The notes under the pieces: model-generated | The model's database searches: none | Seen by the model: the letters and a program-made list of their open reading frames with translations, nothing else | Told to the model about the DNA's origin: nothing | Shown here: piece by piece, positions 49,056 through 61,640 of the stretch | Layout of the letters: every line of letters starts with the position of its first letter | Position numbering within the stretch: the first letter of the stretch is position 1 | Assembly: GCA_005656395.1 (NCBI GenBank) | Contig: SRSI01000022.1 | Location: forward strand, 1-64,000 | Direction of reading: 5' to 3' | DNA: 64,000 bases | Source: Strongyloides papillosus | Lineage: Eukaryota; Nematoda; Chromadorea; Rhabditida; Strongyloididae | Program-made: the position numbers and the translations under genes

Positions 49056-51160
49056 TCAAAAGTTCTCTGATACTCTTTGACGGCTCCTCATCTTTAACTT
49101 CTTTCTTAGGCTCCACGTTAGCAGGAATCTCCTTACAATAGTCTTCAAAATGTTCAGACAACTTATCCCCATACTCTCAATGTGTTTTCCAAGAGTAGTA
49201 AATGCATCTCTCATACCACGGTGTTTCTCAACCTTTGTCTGTGCCACAACTTTTGTGTAATTGATGAAATTTACGATCAACTTATTTCTATTATCAATGT
49301 TTTTATCTTCAAGACAATTTTTTGCTACCATTTTTGGTAGGGCTTTAAGGAGGTAGGTGAAGTTTGCCAAAACATTGTAGTCACATGGAATTTTGCATCT
49401 TTTAATGAATCTATGTAGAGGTATATCAAGTCTTCACCACTCGAAAGTTCATCCTTCTCAAAAAGTCTTGTTAAACTTGACCATATAATTTGTGAAATTT
49501 TATCAAAGTCCTTTGATACTCATAATTTATTTTTCTACACACCTGATGTGCTTCATAATAATTTTTATCGTTAAAGAATCATCCAATCTTATTAGTAGCT
49601 TCTCAATCTTAAAAATAATTTAAAATAAATGTACTATGGTAACCTACTCTGGCCATATTTCAAAAATTCTTAAGTTTTGTTCCTTTGAAGATGGTTTATT
49701 TTTTTATCCACCTTTTTGTCTTGATGTCTTTTAATTAACTTTGAAATATCACCATTAACTTTGTTTGAAGTATTTGTTGTGGATCTAACACTATTATCAT
49801 TTTCTTTTTTACTTTAAGAATTTTTAATTGACTTTTATTCATTGAATTGACTCCAACATCAAGAGAAGCCCCAGATAATCCTTACACTAAACTTTTCTTC
49901 TTTATTTAACGGTTTCTCACTACAAGAATTTTCTCCTCCAACATTTCTTGGATGAACTTTCAACATTCTACTTCATGTTTTCTTAATTTAATTGATTTTG
50001 TTTGTATTTTGTTGACGCCATCTGAATGGAGATTGTTTTGATTGAACCTTTCATTGACTTATCTCTCGTGCTCTTAATTTCTTTAACACTAACTCTTTTA
50101 ATGATTTTTTCATTCATTACATATACAGATTTTTTCATACTTAGTTCATTATTCTTATCTATTCTGGATGACTCAACCTCTTTCATACCTATAACGGTAC
50201 TCTCTTCTAAACCATCTTTAACACTAACAATTGGCTTCGAGACTGCTAACTTTTTATCAGAAGTCTTCAATCTATCTTTCAAACTATCACCTTCTCTTCT
50301 ATCGCTATCAAGCAAGTACTCTTTTTCCTTCTTACTTCTTTGCCTGAAATCTCCTTCTGCTTCTTCTTGCTTTCCTTTTGAAAAAACACTTGCTCTTTAC
50401 TATTCTCAGGAAAATTGAAAGATTTAGCACTCGTATCTTTGACACTTTTATCAGTTAATCCATCTCTTTTGGAAGTATTCTTTCTAGAATCGGGTGGAAA
50501 AAAATTGAGTCTCCATTTTAAAGTTGTCGAGTATAGAATCTTTCCCACGAGGTATTTTGTTCCAATACTAGTCTGTTTATCGATAATACAACTAAAAAAT
50601 ATAGTGTCAAAAGCACATCATCAGATAAAAGCATTCTCGAAGGTAAATATAAATATAAAAACTTACCCTTTTATTTTTTCTCAATCTGCGACGCCAACCC
50701 GAGTGGTAGTACGATCATTCTTCAATTCCTTAAGACTATTCTTAGTTACTTTTTCCTTCCTACCTTGAAGAGTAGACTATTCTTTTCCAGTGTCGCTGTC
50801 ATCATCTGAAAATAACACTTTTCGTTCAATTTTCCTGCCACCATGTTTGCGTATCTTTCCATTACCTCTATCTGAGCAAGATGAGGACGAGGGAGCAATA
50901 ATTGACGATACCAACGCTGATATCTTGAAGATCAATCTTTAATAATATTTATTTCTTGTACTACATTGAGACATTCTTGACGTTATCTTTAAGGACCAAT
51001 TTGTTGTCACCAATTGTAAGAAGAGCGTCCTTAGTGAGCTCACTCTTAACATAAATATGATTAAAAATGTAAAGATAATAATGGCATCAGTATATACATT
51101 TTACCAGAAACATTCTTGGTATTTATCTTCACAAGAAGCAGGAAACATGCTTTGAAAAGT
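49056..51160 (-). pseudogene. Lysine/serine-rich gene remnant, unrecognised
   Basis: A chain of minus-strand open pieces with a common character. Near 51060-50940 it reads ELTKDALLTIGDNKLVLKD. Near 50920-50690 it reads APSSSSCSDRGNGKIRKHGG and VLFSDDDSDTGKE, followed by TAG (50777-50779). Two large Lys/Glu/Ser-rich stretches follow (50548-50279, 50315-49983), joined by a frameshift, then a helical domain near 49500-49056 (DFDKISQIIWSSLTRLFEKD, FTYLLKALPKMVAKNCLED). Possible introns with GT...AG borders lie near 51115 and 49660. Composition suggests a nuclear or chromatin protein; resemblance of the last domain to an integrase-binding-domain fold is weak and unproven. Multiple frame breaks indicate decay. 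Confidence 0.4.
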
Positions 51161-51860
51161 GATAAAGATCTACAATAATTTGATTTTTTCTATCTTTATT
51201 ACTATTGTACATAAAAATAAAACATTTTTAATTTATATTAAAAATTGTTTAAAGAAATTGTTCTAATGACTTTTATGAATTATTGTTTTTTACTTTCTTT
51301 AAAAAAATTAGTTGTCCTTGTAATTTTTTATTTAAAGGGGTCACAAGTTTTATGATTATTTTCATTTAAATAAACGTATCTCAATAACAGAATTCAGATG
51401 AAGCTAATATTTATTTTTTATATTCAGCATATAAAAATGCATTTTTTATTTTAATAAAAGAAGTACATAAAACGAAAAGCATTTTAAGTGGTAAACTTTT
51501 CCTCTAATTATATAAGGGAACTTTCGATAACTTACTATTTTCTAGGATCAGACTTTTTTGGTAAATTTTAACGTTTGCATGTAATAAGCATTAGAAATTA
51601 CATCTACATGTGAAATTTTAAATAAAAAATTATTTTTTGAATGAGGAATAAAAGTACCAAATTTTGAAATTTAGCACTTAATGCGATGTATTTCAAGAAC
51701 GAATAATGGGATTATTTTATTCATAAGTTAGTAAATATTTATTAAACACAATCAATAAATTAAATATTATAAAGTTTAATTTATTAGTAGATATGACGAT
51801 TACAGAATTTCAACATTCACTCTTTCTCCCATCTATTTATACTTTGTAGACAGCTACATT
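51161..51860. other. No gene seen
   Basis: AT-rich spacer between the two gene remnants. Confidence 0.5.
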
Positions 51861-53190
51861 ACCACTAATTTGATTTCAATATTACTCCTTTTTCAATTTT
51901 TACCACATTTTGTTCTCTCAAACTTTCTAAAACTTGTTCCATTAATGATAAACATCCACAATATTTTGAATTCCAGCTAATGTTGTTGATAGAGAATTTC
52001 GAAGCTCTTTAACTTTCTTTACTAACTTTAAATTAACTAGATCCATAATAAATCCTTTCAAATTTACTTCATCTAACATTTGACTTTGACAAGGTTTCAG
52101 CGGTGACTTGAGCATACCCCGGAATCTCTCTTCATATTCTTCTACAACTATTGTTATACTTTCATCCTCATATCCTGCTCTACCAGCACGACTAATCATT
52201 TGTAAGTACTGAGATTTTTCTAAAAACTCCTCTCTAACTTTCGGTTGATTGATAATAACACGTCGCACAGGCAAGTTTACTCCAGCAGCAAGTGTTGATG
52301 TAGCACATAATGCATACAAAGCGCCATTTTTAAAACCAGTCTCAATATAATGCCTCTCTTCACTATTCAATCCAGCGTGATAATAAGCGATTCCTGCGCG
52401 AATGCCAATTTCCATATTTCTGTCTATTTTCTATTCATTATCATGTAATATAAAGTCAACAACTTCTTCGCGTTGCTCATTTTGTACTTTACACGATCCA
52501 GGTAGGAGTGTTGCAACCATTTTACAAACGTGTTCACAATTATCTCTAGTTGGACAAAAAATTACTACTTGTTTTTGTGGAGAAATATCCTTGATCAATG
52601 AAACAATGCCATCTGAATCAACTTTTTTTATTTCATCACCAACTTCCAATTTTTTGTGCAGTACTAGGTCTCCTTCATCATTGACATTATATAAATTATC
52701 TCCTATCTTCACTCTCTCAATAACTTTCACAGGTCTGAAATCAGAAGAGAAATGTTTCGCCTTCATAAATTTACACATTTCATTAACATCTCCGATTGTA
52801 GTAGACATTCCTATAATTTGACCAGAACCAAACATAAGATATTTAAATAATAATTTCTCAATAGAAGCTCCACGTCCTTTTTCTCCAATCATATGTAATC
52901 CATCAACTACAATTAAACCAATTTCTTGTAATCTATTTTCCTTTATTAAACTGTTAATTGATGTATCAGCTCTCTCAATAGTAGTCACATATATACTTTG
53001 TCCTTTTCTTTTTTTTGCAGGAGAAATCTTTCCTTCAAAACGTGTATATATTTTTACAGATATTCCTAGCTCTTCAAATGCTGACAATGATAGTGTTTTC
53101 TCCTGAGTACCAGCTACATATGGCAAGATGATGATACAATTTTTATTATTTACAAGATTCTCTCTTAACATTAATAGATCATCTACACAC
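51861..53190 (-). pseudogene. HELQ: HELQ-type superfamily 2 helicase, 5'-truncated
   Basis: 53190-52431 starts abruptly at FB2 and lacks the Walker A region. It continues through ILPYVAGTQEK, SIYVTTIERADTSINSLI, a motif II that reads DGLHMIGEKGRG (the catalytic Glu of D-E-x-H is Gly), IIGMSTTIGDV and VVIFCPTRDNCEHV, to TAG 52431-52433. The same frame goes on with AGIAYYHAGLNSEER, ATSTLAAGVNLPVRRVI and QMISRAGRAGY (motif VI; usual G is S). After TAA at 51942 the protein continues one frame over (MEQVLESLREQNVVKI, ISGNVAVYK). HELQ unwinds stalled forks and DNA joints in repair. Loss of motifs I and II shows this copy is dead. Confidence 0.85.
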
Positions 53191-54672
53191 AAATTAAAAA
53201 TTCCGCAATTTAAGGTTGCAATTTAATGCTAATTGTCATACAATTCAACAAAAATTGTATAACAATCTAATGAATTTTGTATTACATTTTTACTAATTTT
53301 TGTATAGGTACAATTCTATTCAAATTGTATTACAATTTAGGTAGAATTGTTATGCATTCCAGGTAGAATAGTTTTGCATTTTAGGAAGAATTAGTTATGT
53401 ATTTTAGGTTAAAATTGTTTTGCATTCCAGGTAGAATAGTTTTGCATTTTAGGAAGAATCGTTAGGCATTCTAGGTAGAATAGTTTTGCATTTTAGATAG
53501 AATTGTTTTGCATTTTAGGTAGAATTGTTTTACATTTTAGGTAGAATTGTATGACAATTGAGGAAGAATTGTATGACATTTGAGGAAGAATTGTATAACA
53601 ATTTAGGTAAAATTTTTATGCAAATTTTATAAAAATATTATCAAATATATTTAATTAATTATATTCTACTTGGAAAACAGAAAAATAATAAATAAAAAGA
53701 TTAAGAATTAAATAAAATTTACTATAAATTTATTGATGTACCAAATTAATCTAACAAACTTAATAAAAGTTTGAAATATTAAATATAAAATCACAAAAAT
53801 AATGTTAGTACTTAAAAACATTGTTATTTAAATATGGAAGAACTTTCATTTTCTAAACATTTATAATATACATGTACTTCAATATAAATTTAATAAAGAT
53901 TTTATTTTAATAGTTAATTAGTAATTAATATATGTAGTATGAACTATGTAACAAAATTTTTATAAATAATTTTCAAAAATTTTACTTATCTTATTTTCTG
54001 TAAATCACTTTTTTGAATCATATAATGTTGATCTTTTTATAAAATTCTTGATCATTTTTATTTTGTTTTGTGTTTTCACTAATAAAATTTTCTAAATTTA
54101 TATTGAGATACAAATATATTATTAATGTTTAGAAAATGAAAGTCCTTCTATATTTTAATAACAATGTTTTAAAGTACTAACATTATTTTTGTGATTTTAC
54201 ATTTAATATTCCAAACTTTTATTAAGTGTAGTAGATTAATTTAGTACATTACTTAGTTTATAGTATATTTATTTAATTCTTAATCTTTTTATTTATTATT
54301 TTTCTTTTTTCTAAGAAGAATATAATTAATTAAATATATTTGATAATTTTTTTTATAAAATTTGCATAACAATTTTACCAAAATTGTTATACAATTCTTC
54401 CTCAAATGTCATACATTTCTTCCTCAATTGTCATACAATTCTACCTAAAATGCCTAACGATTGTTCCTAAAATGCATAACTAATTATTCCTAAAATGCAA
54501 AACTATTCTACCTGGAATGCAAAACAATTTTAACCTAAAATACATAACTAATTCTTCCTAAAATGCAAAAATATTCTATTCATTTTGTAAAATTTCTTTT
54601 TTTTGTAAATGTAATACAATTTTACATAAATTGTCATGTGCATCTTAAATTGCGGATTTTTTAATTTGTGTG
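53186..54672. mobile_element. Foldback element FB2
   Basis: Same family as FB1 (11571-13029): CACACAAATTAAAAATTCCG start, arms of about 22-bp units, and a nearly identical inner segment (for example tgttagtacttaaaaacatt). Left flank is TA. The right flank is not TA but the start of a mariner coding region, so the right junction has been rearranged. Confidence 0.88.
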
Positions 54673-55763
54673 AAAAATGGATTTCCGACCAATTTACTTG
54701 TACGAGTTCAACCTTGGCTAAGCAGCAGGTAAAACTTCAAAGGAAATAAATAAAACATTTAGTCAAAGATCCACTAACAAATAAATCATACAACGTTGGT
54801 TCTAGAAATTCTGCAATGGAGATATAAGTCTTCAAAGAAAGGAGGGTTTTCGTGGAATAAATGTTCTTGAGAACGAAAAAATATAAAGAATGGTGGAACA
54901 TAATCCAAGAATAACTGTTCGGGAGCTCACAGGGGAATTGAATGTCAGCATTGAAACTGTATCCAACCACTTAAAACCCATAAATATGAAGAAAAAAATG
55001 GATTCTTATATACCCCATGCGTATACTCCCGACCAATGTTTTAGAAACATGTAAACTTGTTATTCTTTGATTCACAGGAACAAAAATGACCCATTTTTAA
55101 AAAGGATTGTAACGTGCGATGAAAAGTGGATCATGTTTGACAATCGTAAGATGTCATCGCAATGGGTGGGCAAAAATGAGAGCCCTAAAACCTTTCCGAA
55201 ACTCAGGTATTCAAAAAAGAAGGTAATCCTAATTATTTGGTGAAATTGTGATGGAATCATCCATCATAAGTATCTAAATCCTAGAGAAACTATGACTGTA
55301 GACAGATGCTGTAAGAAAGAAGAAAAAATTCGCAAGAAATTATCTGTTCTGAAGCCTGCATTGGTCAACAAAAGAGGTCCAATATTACTCCATGATAATG
55401 TTAAATCTCACGTTTCAAAAACGACGGTGCAGAAGCTTAAAGAATTGGAATGTGAAACTCTGCCATATCCTCCTTATTCACCGGACTTGTTTCCAACAGA
55501 TTATCATTTATTCAAGAGATTAGAGCTTAATTTGCGGCAGAAGAAATTCACCAAATCTTATGACCTGAAAAATGACGTCTATGAGTTTTTGAATTTCAGA
55601 GACCGGAGTTTTTTTCAAATGGCATATATAAATTCGTATCACATTGGCAACAATGTGCTGATTCCAACGGTACTTATTTCAAATAAAAATATTAATTTTT
55701 GACTGAGTTTTGACATTTTAAAATTGACTGTCAAAAAGCGACATTTTCAATTGAACAACCTAA
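54673..55763 (+). mobile_element. Mariner element, degenerate, left end missing
   Basis: The transposase remnant runs from ATG 54677 to TGA 55702. Pieces include VELTGELN-type helix-turn-helix sequence (RELTGELNVSIETVSNHLK), VTCDEKWIMFDN (first Asp), ILLHDNVKSHVS (second Asp) and PYSPDLFPTDYHLFKRL (third Asp, D34D spacing). It contains four TAA, one TAG (54803-54805, in the motif RWF-x-KF) and two frame changes. The right inverted repeat ends CAACCTAA at 55763. The left repeat is absent where FB2 adjoins. Confidence 0.9.
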
Positions 55764-55789
55764 TATTTAATCTTAATGTTTTTAGTATA

Positions 55790-56474
55790 ATGCTAATTTT
55801 ATTATCTAAATTTTTTTCTAATATACATAAAACATGTTGATAGAACACAATTTCGTGTAGAGTTGTTAAGTTTTTACTAAAATAATTGTCCTAAACAATT
55901 CACTAGCAAAAGTAAATATAAAACATTTGTAATAATAATGACAAAAAGGCAAAAATTATTATTTAACCACACAAGGTATTAGTAATTAAAAATATTATTT
56001 TAGTATTTGTTCTTATATTAAGTTTAAAATCTATATAATATTATAATTTTTCATAGATTTAATTTTTTAAATAGGACTATTAAAGTCATTAGAAAAATTT
56101 TTCTGCTTTTAGAAGAGTGTAATTTTAAAACAAAAAAGTGTAATTATTTATAACTCAAACTATTAAAACACTTATTAATAAAAATATTTTGTATGTTCAG
56201 AATAGCTTTTTATAAAAGCATTTATATTCTTATATAAAATTAAATTCTAATCTCATATTTAAAAAAGTATTATAGAAAACAATCTATGTTTTAAATTAAC
56301 AATAATATAGTAAAAAATTGAAACTTATTTCAATAACTACTTAATTATTGCTTAAATTTTTAATTACGATATAGTTGCGATAAAATTAGTCGCAAATTAA
56401 GAAAATTCAAATTTTAATAGGTGGGGAAAATCCACTACATTTTATACAAATATGTTTCCTTTTTTGTTCTGTGT
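55790..56474. repeat. Right part of a 33329-35180-type MITE
   Basis: Colinear with 34500-35180 (for example cactacattttatacaaat and the terminal ttctgtgt). The left part is missing, replaced by the mariner. Confidence 0.7.
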
Positions 56475-57636
56475 AGTCAACTAGGAATATATTGATGAAA
56501 AAGATTTTGATGGATTGTAAAACAAATATCTTTAAAATAATTGTACGAAATTTTTTAATATGTTATTGTCTACAATCCACGTAATCTATATTCGAAGGAA
56601 AGTACACTTACTATACGAAGTTTCAATAATATTCATCAAATTGTAGACAACTGTGAAAACTACAGTAAAGAGAAATTGTAAAGTATTTCTCAAGAAAACA
56701 ATATCATTATTTTTTTAAATTTATAACTTTTTTATTCTTATTTCAATTTATTAAAGGAGATTTTATCTCTCAAAAATTTTTTGTTCTTTTGAGTAACCTT
56801 AATATTAACTTAATTGCATTTAAAATCATACAACATTTTTTTCACTAATTACTTTGTTTCTTAATGAATCTTTATAATTCTAAAAAGTGCCAAGAAGAAT
56901 TGGTTTGTTAACATCCTAAGTATATAAACATTGAAAAATCTCCATTGGTTGGTAAGATAAATTCGAAAAACTGAAAATTAATTTTACAAAATTTTAAAAT
57001 TATTCTTCATAACTTTTAAGAGAGTAGATATTTTGATTTTCATGTCTCCATAAAAAATGTGTATTTTTTAATGGTCTATCTAATGAGATAAGTTTCTAGA
57101 TTCTTTGATGTCTTATTTCTATGATACAGCACAAAAGTAAAATTTCGAGTTCTCCAATTTTTATATAAAATGGCTTCTAAAAGTCCTTCAAAATAGATGT
57201 TTTTGGATAATTCCAAAAACTGTCCTGGGGAAATATCTTGCCTTTAATTTAACTATATTCACGCTTTAAAATCTCTTTTCATTATTGAGATATGTAAAAA
57301 AACATTTTTGCCTCTTTTTAGCACTTTTTCACTATTTTTAGCAAAAGTAGCAAAAAATAGAGGTTTAGTATTTTTTATGTAAAGACAACTCTTATCAAAC
57401 ATTTAAAATCCTACATTTTTACATTTTGATCATTTCAATTCGATAATGTCAAACTGAGTAATCATTAAATAACTGTTATCATTTCATATTCAGTATGTAA
57501 TTACTAAACAAAAAATATTGATAATAATAAAAATTTGTGTTTCTAAATGATTGTGTTTTTTTAAACATTAAGAATAATACATTTTGAAATATTTATCATT
57601 ACAATTTAAAAATAATAAGTTTTGTTTAAATCAGCA
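56475..57636. other. 1.2 kb AT-rich, no gene seen
   Basis: No supported frame or repeat. Confidence 0.5.
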
Positions 57637-59774
57637 TTAGATCTGCCTTCGGCAGGTCATAGCTGATCCGCAGAGCATATTCTTTTAAAAAGGTAGTTTT
57701 ATACTAAGCCATCAATCAAAGTGTTTGTATAAAAAAATTGTTTATCTGAATTGTACATTTTTGGAGGAATCAAATAAATGAAAATACATTCACTGAAAAA
57801 ATTTTGTTACAATATCTATAATAAAAAAAATTTGTCTCTCTCATAACTTTTTTTAAATTTAATCGATTTTTATGAGTAAATAGCTAAAAGATGTGTTTTT
57901 TTCTAACTTAGGGTAGAAAATAGATTTTTAGTGTTTTGAACTATAATTGGCCAAATTATTATTAAAAAACAATGTTTTTTTGGCCTTTTTAGCATAGTTT
58001 TTTAGAGAGAAGAACGTTATTTTAAAGTTAATAAAGTATGATAATTTTAATATCATTCAAAAGGTTTAATTCCAGAATAGTGGGGAAACACAGTCTTATT
58101 AAATTGTATTAAAAATTGGTCAAGTTATGGTCCAAAGAGTGGTGACCATTTTAAAAAAATGATCAAAATGTTAAATATCTATAACTCAGTCAAAAATTGA
58201 TGAAATGAAGTAGAACAGTGTCTGTTATATATATCTACGTCTAACTTAAAAAATAAGAGTCTAACGAAATTTATAGCTTAATAACAAAAGAAGTTATGTT
58301 AATTTTAACGTCAACTTTTTTGACGTTATTCCATTTTTTTCACAAAAAGTAATTTTGTCTCCAGCATAAATTTTCTTAAACTTAATCAATTTTTATGGTT
58401 AATAGTCATTTGATGTGTTTTGTTATAACTTAGTGCGGAAAATGATTCTTAAAACGTTTGGTATATAAATGGGCAAGTTATGTTTTAAAAATACTATATT
58501 TTTTGACAATTTTTTGCATAGTTTTGTTCCAGAAATAACTCTTTTCAAAGTTTATAAAATTTTATGGTCTATGACTCATTTGAAAGGTACAAGTGTGGAA
58601 TAAGGGGGAAACATAGTAGAATTTAAATTAATAAAGAATTAACCAAGTTATGGGTCAATAAATGATGACCATTGTTTTAATGAGAATGAAAAATTTAAGT
58701 AGTTATAACAGAATGGAAACTTGACAAAATAAAGTAAACATAGTTTTTTTAATAGATCTAGGTATAACTTTAAAAATGAAACTATTGCAAAGTTCATAGC
58801 TATTCTACAAAACGATTTATATCAATCTTAAGTGTATTTTTCTTGCATTTTTCTGTTTTTTTTTTGAAAAATCAATTTTATTCTAGACTTAACTCTTTTT
58901 AAACTTAATCAAATTTTGCGGTTAAACATTTAATACATGTGTTTTGTTCTAACTTAGTGCGAAAAATGCGTCTTAAACTTTTGGCTCTCAATTGACCAAG
59001 TTGTGTTTAAAAAACAACACTTTTTAGATACATTTTTGTATAGTTTTTATCAGAAATAACTCTTTTTAAAGTTAAAGAAAATTTATGATTTTTGACTCAT
59101 TTGAAAGATACAACTCCGAAATGAAAAGAAAACTTAATATTTGAAAGATTAATAAAAAATGAATCAAGTAGTGGATCAAAAGATGATGGTTATTTTTTTA
59201 GTAAAAATTAGCATTTTCTCACATTTTAATTTTATGCAAAGTTGTTTATAGAAAAATAAACTAAATTTAGTACATAAAACAAAGTCTTACATAAAATATA
59301 AAAACATTAAAGAAGTTTGTAGCTTAAAAACGAAAAGTGCTATTTTAAGTATTCATTTTTTTGATTTTTGTTTTTTGTAAAATTAAGGTAGATATGTAAT
59401 TTATAGAGCAATGATATTAAATTATTTTTACTAAATTCAATAATATAATAGAAAGTCACTTAAATTATTACTTGGAATGATTCAAATGTTCATTTTTATC
59501 TACTTTTTGGATATAAACAAAATTATTTTTGTTGGGTAGATTTTTTTTAACTAAACAGTTTCAATAAATGTAAACGTTGTAAAATGATTTTTAAACTCAA
59601 AAATATTTCATATTTTATAACAATGTATTTTCGGTTGTCTTATATCTTCAGAAATGTATAATTTAATGAAACAATTTTTTTATACACATACTTTAATTAA
59701 AAATTTGGTATAAAAATGCTTTAATAGAAATTTTGCTCTGCGGATCAGCTATGACCTGCCGTAGGCGGGTCTAA
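57637..59774. mobile_element. 2.1-kb TIR element filled with about 520-bp tandem repeats
   Basis: About 40-bp inverted ends: TTAGATCTGCCTTCGGCAGG with TCATAGCTGATCCGCAGAGC inward, and the complement at 59735-59774. Each end can fold on its own (CTGCC-TTC-GGCAG). No ORF. Related pieces occur at 27746-28000 and 62838-64000. Confidence 0.88.
57835..59350. repeat. Three diverged tandem units of about 522 bp
   Basis: Unit starts near 57835, 58357 and 58881 share the run taat(c/t)(g/a)atttttatg followed by a dgatgtgtttt block. Within a unit, shorter blocks (aagttatggtcaaa, agtttatagctt) recur at about 130-260-bp spacing, so the repeat is hierarchical. Confidence 0.75.
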
Positions 59775-60995
59775 GACTGGTATAAATAAAATATAATAAT
59801 ATATAATTACATAGTTAGAATAAAGATTTTTCTTCTTCATATCAATATCATTATAAAGTGATGGTATATAAGCTAAAAAAATAAAATTTAAAAGAACAAT
59901 TGTAGTTATTATTGGCTCAATTTCAGAGCTGATAAAACTTTTTCATTTTTTGGCGTCATAAAACTTTTATATGTGATTTTTTAAAACTAGTTACATTAAA
60001 TATTTATTATTAATACTACTTTAAGAATAATCTATCATTATAGCATATATTTTTGTCATTTTGCTAAAAATTTTTTCTGTTTGCAAATTTTTTATTTACA
60101 TCAATATAGTAACATAGTAAAGATCTAAGAAATGTTTACATTTTGTGTTTATTAATTAAGACATTTTAAAATAAACTAATGCTCAAAAAATTAACTGTTT
60201 TTTTGATATACCAAATTTTTAAGTCTTTAAGATTTTTTATAACTATTAAAAATGAAAAAATTCTGAAAAATTATAAAGATTTTAATTTTATTAAATTAAT
60301 TACTATTTTAATTAACACAAAACTTGTATTTTTAATGTAAAAAGTTGCTTTTACTACTTTTGACTCTAAAAAAAAGTACAAAAAAAGATATGTTATCAAC
60401 TCTAAAGGGAATTATGTTGCAGTCACTTAATTATAAAATTTTTGTTATCACTTTCACACAGTTAAAGAATAAATAAATTCCCGAATAGTAGCATCTTTTT
60501 TTGAAATTTGGGAATGTGAAATCACTATAAAAGTAAAAGAATATTTTTTTATTTTTTCAAATTACAGAGTGCTAGACAAGGCTTTCTTATAAAATGTTTT
60601 TTAATCTATTTTTTATATAGCAGTATCGTTGATGTATAAGTAACTAATTTCTATTTATCAATAAATAGATGTTAAGATAATGTAAAAGGTTTTTAATTTA
60701 AAAATATATGATCTACTAACCTAAGTATAATTAATTTAAAATTATTATTAAATAAAAAAACTAAATTTATTTGTTTTAAGTAATTTTGACAAAGGTACTT
60801 GTCTTAAAGAAAACTTTTTCCGTCACTCTATATTTATTAGCTGAAATAAAAAAAGTGGTCTTGACAAAAATAAAAAAATTTTGAATAACAACTTTTTATT
60901 AAATATAAAAATTTATTTAATAATCATTTTTATTATAAACTAATAATTATATTATTAATCTATGACAATTACAAAATTACCAAAAATATATTATT
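59775..60995. other. 1.2 kb AT-rich, no gene seen
   Basis: No supported frame. Confidence 0.5.
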
Positions 60996-61640
60996 TTAAT
61001 TCGAAAATTTTAACTGTCGGATAATTTCATCAAGTTCTGTTGATTCGTTTTCATTCATAATCTTCCTATTTCTTTTCAAATTTTTAATTTTTTCATACAA
61101 TGTTTCAAATGATGAAAACATTTTCTCAAATAGCCATTTGGTTTTGTTCCATAACCATTAATAAGTAGATTTACTTAAGAATATTCTATGTATTATTGAG
61201 TATAGTATAACTATTAAAATTATGCTTCCTATTATTTTGATAGTAAACTCATTTTTTAAGATGTTATAACTCCACCATCCTATCTTGATCTTTTTTAATA
61301 AAGAATTTATAATATTTAGTAGTCTATCAACTAAATTTTTATAATGATTTTTCTTCTTGTAGGAGTATAATTTTTTTAATTTCTTTTCAGTGACAATATT
61401 CGTACACTTTCTCGATGGTGAATAATGATGGACGTAGTTGTTGTTATCTACAAATAATAAATGACCATATTCGGATAGGACAGGTAGATACTTATAACAG
61501 ATATCATCAATATAATGATCGTGAAAAATTTTCACTGGTGTGAAATCTTTACATATTTCAATGTAGAAAATATTTTCTCTATCTGTAGTAGATGCCGTAA
61601 TATCACTCTGTTCAAATATGTCCGTACCTTTTCTTCAGAA
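60996..61640 (-). pseudogene. Small membrane-protein ORF with one in-frame TAA
   Basis: The minus-strand frame is open from about 61610 (ENIFYIEICKDFTPVKIF) through a Cys-containing ectodomain-like part (CYKYLPVLSEYGHLLFVDN, SPSRKC), a Lys-rich region and a hydrophobic helix (IKIIGSIILIVILYSIIHRIF), to TAA 61158-61160. It then continues in frame with a charged tail (FSSFETLYEKIKNLKRNRK) to TAA 60996. The layout, ectodomain, one TM and a short charged tail, is like the end of a retroelement envelope protein, but no family motif proves this. Confidence 0.4.

Noticed and set aside
48993..50768. Plus-strand Ser/Leu-rich ORFs at 50026-50768
   Set aside because: Antisense of the Lys/Glu-rich minus-strand gene remnant.
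13683..52433. TAG codons as selenocysteine or pyrrolysine sites
   Set aside because: Selenocysteine uses TGA, pyrrolysine decoding is unknown in animals, and the sites do not align with Cys or Lys positions.
54737..55260. Minus-strand ORFs across the mariner
   Set aside because: Antisense of the plus-strand mariner transposase remnant.
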